From contig JBAZMG010000011.1 in the NCBI GenBank assembly GCA_041649895.1, positions 1 through 20,152 on the forward strand: DNA of 20,152 nucleotides, in the 5' to 3' direction. The notes below the pieces were generated by a model, which did not search any database, was not told the origin of the DNA, and worked only from the letters and a program-made list of their open reading frames with translations. This DNA comes from STD1-204 sp041649895 (GTDB lineage Bacteria; Patescibacteriota; Minisyncoccia; Minisyncoccales; Minisyncoccaceae). A program made the translations under genes and the position numbers. Of this stretch, positions 13,705-20,152 are shown piece after piece (within the stretch, counting starts at the first letter, position 1; every line of letters begins with the position of its first letter).

Positions 13705-14196
13705 GAGATGCTCTTCCAGTTTGAGCATAATTTGAGAAGCATCAAGTAGACATAATTCCTCGATGAATAGGTTCACGGAATCTCCGTGATTCTCGTGCAA
13801 GACCGCGGCGATCCGGGCGAAATAATCTCTATCGATCATTTCAAGAACCGGTCTCGGAACGCGTTCAAATACACGATTTTCAAAGGGCTCATCTACGCAA
13901 GGCAAAAGCTCCAAATTGGGATTTTCCGCTTGCGCTTTTTTTCTCTTGATCAGAAATAACTCTTGTATCAATTTTGTTTGGGAAACCTCGTTTTTGTTGA
14001 ACGGAAGAAGTAGTTCGTTCTCGCATCCGGCGTTATCGTCAGGCAAAGTTATTTTTATAATACCTGATTTTCCACCCGTATTGTTGATATCAACGTTATT
14101 CGGGTTTACGCCAAAGCTTTTCAACGCGCCATTAATTCCTTTCAAGGAACAAACGGAACGAATGGAGATCATTCCGATCTTTAACTGGCTAACCAT
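13684..14196 (-). CDS. Hypothetical protein, 170 aa
   Basis: I do not recognise a family. It has no membrane segment and no signal peptide. The N-terminal half (residues 1-75) looks like a compact alpha/beta domain containing IGMISIRSVCSLKGINGALK and a Gly/Asn-rich turn. The C-terminal half is helical and acidic with a charged end (LEEHLKKNSEE). Four cysteines (16, 58, 100, 148) are not in a metal-like spacing. It is a real gene by signals: GGAG 7 nt before ATG 14196, a consensus promoter (TTGACA-17-TATATT), and a terminator at its stop. It is divergent from the 52-aa membrane miniprotein, sharing the promoter region, so joint regulation is likely. Confidence 0.75.
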   Translation of the reverse strand: MVSQLKIGMISIRSVCSLKGINGALKSFGVNPNNVDINNTGGKSGIIKITLPDDNAGCENELLLPFNKNEVSQTKLIQELFLIKRKKAQAENPNLELLPCVDEPFENRVFERVPRPVLEMIDRDYFARIAAVLHENHGDSVNLFIEELCLLDASQIMLKLEEHLKKNSEE

Positions 14197-14225
14197 TGTA
14201 ATTCTCCCAAAGAAAATACACTTAT

Positions 14226-14254
14226 AATATAATGCTTAAAACAATTATTGTCAA
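14226..14254 (-). promoter_or_regulatory. Promoter of the 170-aa hypothetical gene
   Basis: TTGACA (14249-14254), 17-bp spacer, TATATT (14226-14231) on the minus strand. It is one of the best consensus matches in the window. Confidence 0.7.
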
Positions 14255-14267
14255 AAATTTGACAATA
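14246..14267. promoter_or_regulatory. Palindrome joining two divergent -35 boxes
   Basis: TATTGTCAAA-AA-TTTGACAATA has perfect 10-bp arms around AA. It contains a TTGACA in each direction. It may simply be two back-to-back -35 boxes, or an operator letting one factor control both genes. Confidence 0.6.
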
Positions 14268-14287
14268 TAACAACAGGGTATTATTGT
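14259..14287 (+). promoter_or_regulatory. Promoter of the 52-aa membrane miniprotein gene
   Basis: TTGACA (14259-14264), 17-bp spacer, TATTGT (14282-14287). The predicted start near 14294 leaves a 20-nt leader ending in AGAGGTG. Confidence 0.6.
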
Positions 14288-14314
14288 ATAAACAGCACAA
14301 AGAGGTGCGTCATA

Positions 14315-14473
14315 TTGGCAAAAAAATTCGTTCGGTTTATCGCTAAAACGATCGGCCTCGGCATACTGGCGGCAATCTTTTTAGCTTGGGTTATGGCCCT
14401 GGGAATGGAAGATTATGCTGAACAAAGGCGAATAAACGCAAAGATAAAAAGGCTCGAAATGGAAGGCGGCTAA
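14315..14473 (+). CDS. Small single-pass membrane protein, 52 aa, TTG start
   Basis: Not recognised as a named family. Translation from TTG 14315 gives 52 residues: a basic start (MAKKFVRFIAKTI), a hydrophobic segment at about 12-31 (TIGLGILAAIFLAWVMALGM), then a charged helical tail ending EGG. The tail is rich in Lys, Arg and Glu and lies in the cytoplasm or outside depending on topology; the basic N-terminus predicts N-in. Evidence that it is real: consensus -35 with spaced -10, a strong Shine-Dalgarno AAAGAGGTG 7 nt before the TTG, and an 8-bp hairpin that begins at its stop codon. No ATG in this frame gives a comparable product. Function is unknown. Confidence 0.65.
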   Translation: MAKKFVRFIAKTIGLGILAAIFLAWVMALGMEDYAEQRRINAKIKRLEMEGG

Positions 14474-14497
14474 CCAAAACGGTTAGCCCTATTTATT
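14468..14497 (+). terminator. Terminator-like hairpin after the 52-aa gene
   Basis: GGCTAACC-AAAAC-GGTTAGCC (14468-14488) is a perfect 8-bp stem overlapping the TAA (14471-14473), followed by the weak U-rich tail CTATTTATT. Confidence 0.65.
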
Positions 14498-14529
14498 GCC
14501 AAAACAAATATTACAAGCTAAAATGGCCA

Positions 14530-14535
14530 TATAAT
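14530..14535 (+). promoter_or_regulatory. -10 box of the carbonic-anhydrase-like gene
   Basis: Perfect TATAAT, 17 nt before ATG 14553, giving a leader of only about 11 nt with no Shine-Dalgarno. No convincing -35. Confidence 0.5.
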
Positions 14536-14552
14536 CAAAATAAAATATTAAT

Positions 14553-14990
14553 ATGTCTGAAAACAACAAACATTCTTGCAGCTCAATCCTGTTCAAGTGC
14601 ATAGATTATCGCTTGCAAAACGAAACAAAACGATGGCTCGCGGAAAACAATCTTGCCGGTGATTGCGATGTCGTTTCCGTTGCCGGAGCAAGCAAAGGCT
14701 TGTCCGATGATGAGCCGGCGGTCGTAAAATTGCTACTTGATCAAGTAAAAATTTCGCACGACCTGCATAGCGCGAAAAAGGTCATCTTGCTCCACCACAG
14801 CGATTGCGGCCGATACAAAGCGGCATACGAATTTGAAAATGAGGAAGAAGAAAAACTGACCCAAATCACGGATATGAAAAAATCCGAAGAGATCATTAAA
14901 AAGCATTTTCCGGATATGGAGGTGCAAAAAGTTTGGGCCCAGATGCTGGATTCTGAAGGAAAGAGTGTGGAATTCCAAATAATCCCTTAA
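14553..14990 (+). CDS. Small beta-carbonic-anhydrase-like protein
   Basis: Resembles beta-class carbonic anhydrases, zinc enzymes that hydrate CO2. The protein is 145 aa, shorter than typical members (about 180-230). The zinc and catalytic residues are in place: CIDYR (16-20) is the CxDxR motif with Cys16 ligand and Asp18/Arg20 dyad, and HHSDCG (81-86) gives the HxxC pair His82/Cys85. VAGASKG (43-49) stands where the family has its R/N-A-G segment. The shortened C-terminal part lacks some of the usual dimer-forming helices. It may be an active minimal enzyme or a re-purposed relative; fold assignment is good, activity uncertain. It is monocistronic, ending at a shared terminator with typA. 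Confidence 0.8.
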   Translation: MSENNKHSCSSILFKCIDYRLQNETKRWLAENNLAGDCDVVSVAGASKGLSDDEPAVVKLLLDQVKISHDLHSAKKVILLHHSDCGRYKAAYEFENEEEEKLTQITDMKKSEEIIKKHFPDMEVQKVWAQMLDSEGKSVEFQIIP

Positions 14991-14994
14991 TACT

Positions 14995-15021
14995 AAAAAC
15001 CGCCCTCACGGGTGGTTTTTT
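14995..15021. terminator. Bidirectional terminator between the CA-like gene and typA
   Basis: AAAAACCGCCC-TCAC-GGGTGGTTTTT (arms 14995-15005 and 15010-15020, one G-U pair) with A/T runs on both sides lies between two convergent stops (14990 and 15023). Confidence 0.9.
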
Positions 15022-15022
15022 A

Positions 15023-16819
15023 TTATTTGTTTTGAGACCTTTTTGCTCTTATTCTTTCGATGTCGCTCAAAAATTGTTTTCTTAACCGAATATTCTTCGG
15101 CGTAATTTCCAGATACTCGTCTTCGTTCATTATACTCAATCCCCTTTCCAGTGTAATCTCTATCGGCGGAATCAATTTTATGGCTTCATCAGAACCCGAG
15201 GCTCGCATATTGGTCAATTCTTTTCCCTTGGTCGGATTAACCGTCAGATCATTGCCCTTGGAAACATTACCGATAACCATTCCCTCATAAACTTCTTCGG
15301 CGTGTCCGATATAGAGCGATCCACGCTCTTGTAAATTCCACAACGAAAATCCGGACGCCTTGCCTGTTACCATTGAGGCCATTGAGCCCAAACTCTTTCT
15401 CTCAATCTCCCCGGCGTAAGGCTTAAATCCGATCACTCGGCTGGTTAGGATGCCTTCGCCTCTGGTATCCACGACAAAATCCGGCTTATAACCCAAAAGT
15501 CCTCTGGTGGGTATTTCAAAAACCACGCGAATATGGCCGTCAACCGGTTTCATTTCTTGCATTATTCCTTTTCGCTTTGAGAGCCGCTCAATTATCACTC
15601 CGGAAAATTCTTCCGGCACGTCAATGATAACCTCCTCAAAAGGCTCTAATTTTTTTCCATTTTCTTCCTTAATGATCACTTGGGGTTGGGATACTTGCAA
15701 TTCATATCCTTCGCGTCTCATATTTTCCAACAATATGGCGATATGCAACTCTCCCCGGCCAAAGACCTTGTAATGATCGGTATTGCTGAAATCTATTTTC
15801 AATCCTACGTTTACTTCCAATTCTTTTTCCAGCCTTTCGCGCAACTGCCTATTAGTCACATACTTTCCGTCGCGTCCCGCGAAAGGAGAATTGTTGACTA
15901 AAAAGTTCAAAGAGATGGTGGGTTCGTCAATCATAATCACGGGCAGCGCTTCTTGTTCCGCGTCCGCGCAAATTGTTTCTCCAATATTTATGTCCGGAAT
16001 GCCGGCCAAAATCACCACATCTCCGGCACCCGCCTCTTCCGCGTCTCGCCTTTCCATACCGAGGAAATTGATCACTTTAATGATCTTTCCTTTTCTTGCC
16101 TCGCCCGCAAGCCCCTTAACAAACACATCATCTCCCTTTTTTACAACTCCCTCGTATACGCGGCAAATAGCCAGCCTTCCCAAGAAATTATCATAAGCCA
16201 AATTAAACGGCTGAGCCCGCAGGGGCATTTTTATCAATTCGTCCGAAGACGCGGACGGAACTTTTTCCAAGATCAGATCCAAAAGCGGCGTTAGATCTTT
16301 TGAATCGTCCGCCATATTTTTTTTGGCAATTCCGTCCCGCCCGTTCGCGTAAATAACCGAAAAATCCAATTGTTCGTCGTTCGCGCCGAGATCCAAAAAC
16401 AATTCAAAGACCATTTCCTTCACTTCTTCCGGCTTGGCCGCCTGTTTGTCAATCTTGTTTATAACCACGATCGGCTTCAATCCCAATTCCAAAGATTTCT
16501 TAAGCACAAATTTTGTCTGTGGCATCGGTCCTTCCTGAGCATCCACCACCAACAACACCGAATCAATGGAGCGCAAAACTCGCTCCACTTCCGAACCGAA
16601 ATCAGCGTGGCCGGGCGTGTCCACGATATTAATTTTTGTATCCTTGTAAAAAATAGAGGCATTTTTGCTATATATGGTAATTCCCCTTTCTTTTTCAAGG
16701 TCATTCACGTCCATACTAAACCCCTCTTCCGCCGCGCCTGTTTGTTTTAACAAGGCGTCGGTCAGGGTGGTTTTGCCATGGTCAACGTGGGCAATGATCG
16801 CGATATTTCTTATTTCCAT
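15023..16819 (-). CDS. typA: Ribosome-associated GTPase TypA/BipA
   Basis: Translation-factor GTPase of the EF-G/LepA superfamily that binds the ribosome and aids 50S assembly, notably under cold or stress. The protein is 598 aa, close to the usual 605-615. GTPase motifs: G1 AHVDHGKTTL (10-19), switch region ERGITI (44-49), G3 DTPGHADF (67-74), G4 NKID (121-124). Downstream are the domain II marker RRDAEEAGAGDVVILAG (split GAGDVV), the EF-G-like domain RGELHIAILLENMRREG, and the TypA-specific C-terminal domain (TRGLLGYKPDF, TRGEGILTSRVIGFKPY, MRASGSDEAIKL). It is monocistronic, with a TTGACT-17-TATCAT promoter and a leader holding a terminator-like hairpin. Confidence 0.97.
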   Translation of the reverse strand: MEIRNIAIIAHVDHGKTTLTDALLKQTGAAEEGFSMDVNDLEKERGITIYSKNASIFYKDTKINIVDTPGHADFGSEVERVLRSIDSVLLVVDAQEGPMPQTKFVLKKSLELGLKPIVVINKIDKQAAKPEEVKEMVFELFLDLGANDEQLDFSVIYANGRDGIAKKNMADDSKDLTPLLDLILEKVPSASSDELIKMPLRAQPFNLAYDNFLGRLAICRVYEGVVKKGDDVFVKGLAGEARKGKIIKVINFLGMERRDAEEAGAGDVVILAGIPDINIGETICADAEQEALPVIMIDEPTISLNFLVNNSPFAGRDGKYVTNRQLRERLEKELEVNVGLKIDFSNTDHYKVFGRGELHIAILLENMRREGYELQVSQPQVIIKEENGKKLEPFEEVIIDVPEEFSGVIIERLSKRKGIMQEMKPVDGHIRVVFEIPTRGLLGYKPDFVVDTRGEGILTSRVIGFKPYAGEIERKSLGSMASMVTGKASGFSLWNLQERGSLYIGHAEEVYEGMVIGNVSKGNDLTVNPTKGKELTNMRASGSDEAIKLIPPIEITLERGLSIMNEDEYLEITPKNIRLRKQFLSDIERIRAKRSQNK

Positions 16820-16830
16820 AGTACAAAATT

Positions 16831-16854
16831 AAAAAATCTGCTCCGAAAAGCAGA
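16831..16854 (-). terminator. Terminator-like hairpin in the typA leader (possible attenuator)
   Basis: On the minus strand TCTGCT-TTTCGG-AGCAGA (16837-16854) is followed immediately by six U residues (16831-16836). It lies between the typA promoter and its ATG, so full termination would stop typA expression. Runs of T on both strands make it formally bidirectional. Confidence 0.55.
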
Positions 16855-16883
16855 AAGCTTTTTTGTTTTATTCTGTTAGTGAA

Positions 16884-16912
16884 ATGATAATACAATTCAG
16901 CCAAAAAGTCAA
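16884..16912 (-). promoter_or_regulatory. Promoter of typA
   Basis: TTGACT (16907-16912), 17-bp spacer, TATCAT (16884-16889) on the minus strand. The predicted leader is about 55-60 nt and includes the 16831-16854 hairpin. Confidence 0.7.
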
Positions 16913-16923
16913 CATAAATCTTA

Positions 16924-16957
16924 TTGACAAGCTTGAATATATCGTCTATTTTATAAT
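16924..16957 (+). promoter_or_regulatory. Possible promoter of the 17040-17411 gene
   Basis: A consensus TTGACA (16924-16929) is followed at 17 bp by TATTTT (16947-16952) and at 22 bp by a perfect TATAAT (16952-16957). Either -10 could be used. It is divergent from the typA promoter. Confidence 0.45.
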
Positions 16958-17039
16958 GTGGACCTTTGAAAATTAAACATTGATTGTTTTGATTTCAAAG
17001 GCTTTATTTTTTTCTGACTCAAAAATGGAGGAAAACATC

Positions 17040-17411
17040 TTGGAAGAAATTACTGAAACCGTCAAGGGAAAACTCTTTGTGGTCTCCGGCATTGACGCCG
17101 AGACCCAAGCTCATCGCCTGAGAGACTATCTCAGCGATCGCCACTTTGTTGACATAATATCTCTTACGGAACCAAGCCTTAAGGATATTCGAATAATTTC
17201 GGCCGCGCTCAAAAACGGAAATATGGTGGTCGTTACGAATTTCTTCATCTCCCCCGAGCGCGAGGACGCGATCGCCGCTTTCGCGGAACTGGACAGCACA
17301 CTGATCGAGTTGTCCAACAGCTCGCCCGTGTTCAAAACAAGAATCGCTCTCAATGTTCGCGAGAAAAGCATTTTGACCGTGAATTCAGAGATAATAAACG
17401 CTATCAAATAA
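17040..17411 (+). CDS. Hypothetical protein, degenerate P-loop-kinase-like
   Basis: About 123 aa from TTG 17040, which has GGAGG 8 nt upstream. An ATG at 17025 in the same frame adds five residues but overlaps the Shine-Dalgarno and has none of its own. The frame also reaches a TTG at 16980. No named family is certain. The layout KLFVVSGIDAETQAHRLRDY ... ALKNGNMVVVTNFFISPERE resembles P-loop kinases of the adenylylsulfate-kinase kind (beta strand, loop, helix; then NGxxVVV and ISPxR). However, the Walker A Gly-Lys-Ser/Thr is missing (GIDAETQ), so ATP binding by that loop is unlikely. Soluble, no signal peptide. A terminator follows its stop. Confidence 0.65.
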   Translation: MEEITETVKGKLFVVSGIDAETQAHRLRDYLSDRHFVDIISLTEPSLKDIRIISAALKNGNMVVVTNFFISPEREDAIAAFAELDSTLIELSNSSPVFKTRIALNVREKSILTVNSEIINAIK

Positions 17412-17414
17412 AAA

Positions 17415-17445
17415 AAGAGGTATAAAACCCTCTTCTTTTGTTTTA
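17415..17445 (+). terminator. Terminator after the 17040-17411 gene
   Basis: AAGAGG-(8 nt)-CCTCTT (17415-17434), followed by CTTTTGTTTT, between convergent genes whose stops are at 17411 and 17450. A-rich sequence on the left may let it act in both directions. Confidence 0.7.
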
Positions 17446-17449
17446 AAAA

Positions 17450-18802
17450 TTATTTTTTCGCCTCTTCAGCCAAAGGAAATTCCAAGGTGATCTGGGTACC
17501 GACGTTTTCGATCGAGTCGACGGAGATCGTGCCGCTCATCAATTCCACGATTTGTTTCGTGATCCACAAACCCAAACCCGTACCGCTGATCTCCGTGGTC
17601 TTTTTGTTTTTGACCCTGTAAAATTTCTCGAATAAATGTTCTCGCTCCTTCGCGGTCATTCCAATGCCCGTGTCTTTTATCGTTATCACAAGATTATTGT
17701 CTTTATTTTTTGCTTTTACCTCTATACTGCCGGTCGGCGTATACTTGATGGAATTGCCGATAAGATTAATAAGCACCTGTTTCAAGCGATCTTTATCCGC
17801 CTTGATCGTTAAATTGGTATCAGGTTCCGCCGCGTAAGCCAAAACCAAACCTTTTGTATCTGCCTGAATTTTCAATTCTTTTACTGTATCTTCGATTATT
17901 TGTCCCACACCCATCGTTTCAATTGACATTTTCAATCTGCCCTGCTCTATGCGGCTTACATCCAACAAATCGTCAATAAGCGTGCTTAATCTTTCTGTTG
18001 ATATATTAATGATCCCCAAATATTCTTTCGCTTCCTGATTCTTTACTTCCAACCTTTCCGAATCTTCAAGCATCATCGCGGCGTAGCCCCGAATCACGGT
18101 AACCGGAGTTCGGAGTTCGTGCGACGCCATAGAAATAAATTCATCTTTCATCACGTCAACCTCCTTGATCTTATTATACAATATCGAATACTCAAACAAG
18201 CGCGAATTGGCAAACAAAAGTAAAACAATAAACAATATTGAGACTATCAAAATGAAATAAGACCACGTCAAAGCATCGGACAAGACGGCATCGATCATTT
18301 CCGCCGAAACCGTGGTTGATAATAACGCCTTGGATTCGCCCTGCAGATTCTTCAAGGGCATCACCACCAGCCAATAATTCGTATTATCTTTACTGATCTT
18401 TTGCGCCGCCGGCCATTTATTGGCCCAGGCGATGGCGTAGAGCGCGGGACTTCCCGCCGATATTCCCACCTTTTCTTTATCAAAGCTCGCGATCAATTTG
18501 TATTCGTCATTTTCACGATAAAAAATATCCAAAGATCTCGTGTCGACATTATTCATCTTCCAATAATCAACAAAAGTTTGTATTTGTTCCGGTGAGTCCA
18601 GTTTTTCGATAAGCCCGGCATTGATGGCCTCACCAATCAACACGGCTCTTTCCTGCAAACTCTGGTTCAAGACGCGCTTAATCGATTGAGAAAAGTAAAT
18701 AGCGTTGACTATGATAATGCCCGGAATCGCGACAAGCAGGACAATTGAATAAATAACCTGCTTGTTGTCCTGAAAAAATTTTATCGGTGAATTTTTCGCC
18801 AT
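17450..18802 (-). CDS. Membrane sensor histidine kinase
   Basis: Two-component sensor that autophosphorylates on His and passes phosphate to a response regulator; none is encoded in the window. The protein is 450 aa. TM1 is about 16-37, followed by an extracytoplasmic sensor region of about 38-178 and TM2 about 180-200. HisKA has the H-box DEFISMASHELRTPV with His228. The HATPase has N-box NLIGNSIKYTP (Asn350), G1 DTGIGM (377-382), F-box FEKFYRV and G2 GTGLGL (407-412). All catalytic boxes are intact. No HAMP or PAS domain is obvious. ATG 18802 lies 3 nt after the surface-protein stop, so both are on one mRNA; the surface protein may supply or tune the signal (inference). Confidence 0.95.
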   Translation of the reverse strand: MAKNSPIKFFQDNKQVIYSIVLLVAIPGIIIVNAIYFSQSIKRVLNQSLQERAVLIGEAINAGLIEKLDSPEQIQTFVDYWKMNNVDTRSLDIFYRENDEYKLIASFDKEKVGISAGSPALYAIAWANKWPAAQKISKDNTNYWLVVMPLKNLQGESKALLSTTVSAEMIDAVLSDALTWSYFILIVSILFIVLLLFANSRLFEYSILYNKIKEVDVMKDEFISMASHELRTPVTVIRGYAAMMLEDSERLEVKNQEAKEYLGIINISTERLSTLIDDLLDVSRIEQGRLKMSIETMGVGQIIEDTVKELKIQADTKGLVLAYAAEPDTNLTIKADKDRLKQVLINLIGNSIKYTPTGSIEVKAKNKDNNLVITIKDTGIGMTAKEREHLFEKFYRVKNKKTTEISGTGLGLWITKQIVELMSGTISVDSIENVGTQITLEFPLAEEAKK

Positions 18803-18805
18803 AGA

Positions 18806-20152
18806 TTAGTGGGTCGCCTTTTCTCTAATGTATAAAAATGCTCCTACGAGAAGAATTATAAATCCCAATCCGCCCAAAACATAAAAGATCATCATATTAT
18901 TGGATTTTTCCGGAACTTGAGTGGCCGCCGAATCACCAATCTTTATGAACTCATCGATTGTGATCGCTTTAGCCTCGGCGACACCGAAGATCGTCGGCAA
19001 ACTGAATTCATCTATAAGACCCTTGTCGTTGTTAACGGCAACGTAAATTTCGTGCTTTCCATTTATCAGGGTTTTATCAAGATCATAAACCCAATTACCG
19101 TCGTTATCGGCTTTTACGGTGACAACGATCGGCATCGCGCTGTAAATAAACAAAGTAACGACTTGATTCGGCTCGGCCCTACCGGTAAACCTTATTTCAT
19201 TACTGTCCGGAGACACATTTGAAACCTGAGCGCTCATAGTTTCATTTACCGGGGCGGTGCTGTATTTCGGTTGCTCAAGAGGCAATCCCCGAGCAAGAGC
19301 TTTGTCCACTCCGTCCAATGGAGTCGTGGCTGCCTGATTTGGTTTTAAGGGGTCTGTGTTATTCCGCACCTCCGTGCCATCGTCAACTCCATCGCCATCG
19401 GTGTCTTTCTTGTTCGGATCCGTGCCCAGACGTTTTTCAAAATCATCTTGTAATCCGTCACCGTCAGTATCAAAAACAATCACCACGGGCGATAATGTCT
19501 GTTGGCTTGCCGTAGAATCAACAGATACGGCACTAGGTAATAGAGTAACATTAACAGAATTGCCGGAAGGCGCCAACGGCAAATCCGGAACCGATATCTC
19601 GTTCGGAGGATTATTGGCATTACCCGGAATAGTGATTATCGAGCTTTGAGGATTGATCACCGCCTGTTCACCCGCGACAGCAGTTAAGTCCTGCCTCGTT
19701 TCAGTGGACATTCCGATTAGGTCGGCCAAAAGCACATCATTAATAAATTTATTGCATTGCTGGTCATTTAAGTTTCGACACTTTAAAACCGAGCCGTATT
19801 TATTCAAAAGACCGCGACAATCATCTTTAGTTTTAATGCCAACTGAGAGACATTCGCTCACGATGTTCATTTGTTTTAAATAGATCATACAATCATTCTC
19901 GCTATTCAATCCTTCGTCCTTGCATCGTTGATCCAAGCCGGGAGCCGGTTGCTCTGTTGTTGCATTTTGGTTTTGATCTACTGTTGTTGTTCCAACCTCC
20001 GGAGTTGTTGTTGTACCGGAAGTATTGTTGGAATTTTGATTGGATTGATTTCCGGCGGAATTGGCTATCGGTTTAGCCGGCGTAATCGCTGTTTGATTAT
20101 TGTCTTTTTGTTCTTGGGTTAAAGGGGATATTTGTGTTGTATCGCATTTTTG
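18806..20152 (-). CDS. Surface protein with Cys-pair repeats, TSP3 calcium-binding repeats, Ig-like domain and C-terminal anchor; N-terminus off window
   Basis: 448 residues are visible; the frame is open through the window edge, so the start and any signal peptide are missing. Order in visible numbering: Thr/Asn/Gln-rich linker (about 1-72); three Cys-pair repeats (76-133; C-x3-G-[LI]-x5-C twice, then C-x7-C); Pro/Ser-rich linker; two thrombospondin type 3-like calcium-binding repeats (228-269; DTDGDGLQDDFE and DTDGDGVDDGTE, each followed by a TDP turn); an Ig-like beta domain (about 318-377); and a membrane helix (about 420-442; MMIFYVLGGLGFIILLVGAF) with a short basic tail. This is a cell-surface stalk anchored at its C-terminus. 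It is co-transcribed with the histidine kinase. A TTG at 19934-19936 is in frame but sits mid-protein and is not a credible start. Confidence 0.88.
   Translation of the reverse strand, partial: QKCDTTQISPLTQEQKDNNQTAITPAKPIANSAGNQSNQNSNNTSGTTTTPEVGTTTVDQNQNATTEQPAPGLDQRCKDEGLNSENDCMIYLKQMNIVSECLSVGIKTKDDCRGLLNKYGSVLKCRNLNDQQCNKFINDVLLADLIGMSTETRQDLTAVAGEQAVINPQSSIITIPGNANNPPNEISVPDLPLAPSGNSVNVTLLPSAVSVDSTASQQTLSPVVIVFDTDGDGLQDDFEKRLGTDPNKKDTDGDGVDDGTEVRNNTDPLKPNQAATTPLDGVDKALARGLPLEQPKYSTAPVNETMSAQVSNVSPDSNEIRFTGRAEPNQVVTLFIYSAMPIVVTVKADNDGNWVYDLDKTLINGKHEIYVAVNNDKGLIDEFSLPTIFGVAEAKAITIDEFIKIGDSAATQVPEKSNNMMIFYVLGGLGFIILLVGAFLYIREKATH

Noticed and set aside
19934..19936. TTG as the start of the surface protein
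   Set aside because: The frame continues without a stop to the window edge with matching Thr/Asn/Gln-rich linker composition and a further Cys, so the true start is outside.

Overview
The window looks like a chromosomal segment of a candidate-phyla-radiation bacterium (Patescibacteria, probably a Parcubacteria-type lineage). The reasons are moderate-to-low GC, short intergenic gaps, small core proteins, and a typical CPR mix: DUF212 PAP2-like protein, DUF167 protein, membrane-anchored FKBP, SIMPL protein, single-RRM protein and a TSP3-repeat surface protein. Nearly all stops are TAA. TGA ends one gene and TAG another, so the TGA=Gly code of some CPR lineages is not supported. This assignment is inference; there is no rRNA or marker gene here to fix it. 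I saw no tRNA, rRNA, CRISPR array, IS element or phage gene, and no gene-free stretch over about 300 bases.

Layout, left to right. Positions 1-521 (-): start of gpsA (cut by the window). 522-754: spacer with the gpsA promoter, a hairpin-containing dispersed repeat and a 12-bp perfect hairpin. 755-4984 (-): a UvrD helicase/RecB-type nuclease fusion whose helicase motif III is interrupted by a 377-residue intein with a GIY-YIG-like nuclease insert; this is the most striking object here. 5036-5890 (-): a NUDIX protein with its own promoter and terminator. 5961-8850 (-): a five-gene operon, DUF167 > DUF212/PAP2-like > prmC > uppP > alkD-like, read from an extended -10 promoter that sits directly on the first ATG. 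8944-10271 (-): SIMPL protein > FKBP. 10380-10700 (-): tRNA-binding OB-fold protein. 10861-11274 (-): desulfoferrodoxin/superoxide reductase. 11420-11698 (-): RRM protein. Then 11876-13664 (+): a GH3 (NagZ-like) hydrolase overlapping an HlyIII/PAQR membrane protein. 13684-14196 (-) and 14315-14473 (+): an unknown protein and an unlisted 52-residue membrane miniprotein, transcribed divergently from back-to-back promoters. 14553-14990 (+): small beta-carbonic-anhydrase-like protein. 15023-16819 (-): typA/bipA with a terminator-like hairpin in its leader. 17040-17411 (+): unknown protein. 17450-20152 (-): a TSP3/Ig-like surface protein (N-terminus off the window) followed 3 nt later by a sensor histidine kinase.

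Functional themes. Cell envelope: undecaprenyl-pyrophosphate recycling (uppP), GH3 glycosidase, phospholipid precursor synthesis (gpsA), extracytoplasmic FKBP, SIMPL and surface protein. DNA repair: UvrD-nuclease and AlkD. Translation: PrmC, TypA, tRNA-binding protein. Oxygen defence: superoxide reductase, which suggests an anaerobe or microaerophile. Translation initiation appears mixed: at least two genes look leaderless (-10 box 7 nt before ATG), while a few genes have clear Shine-Dalgarno sequences, two of them with probable TTG starts.
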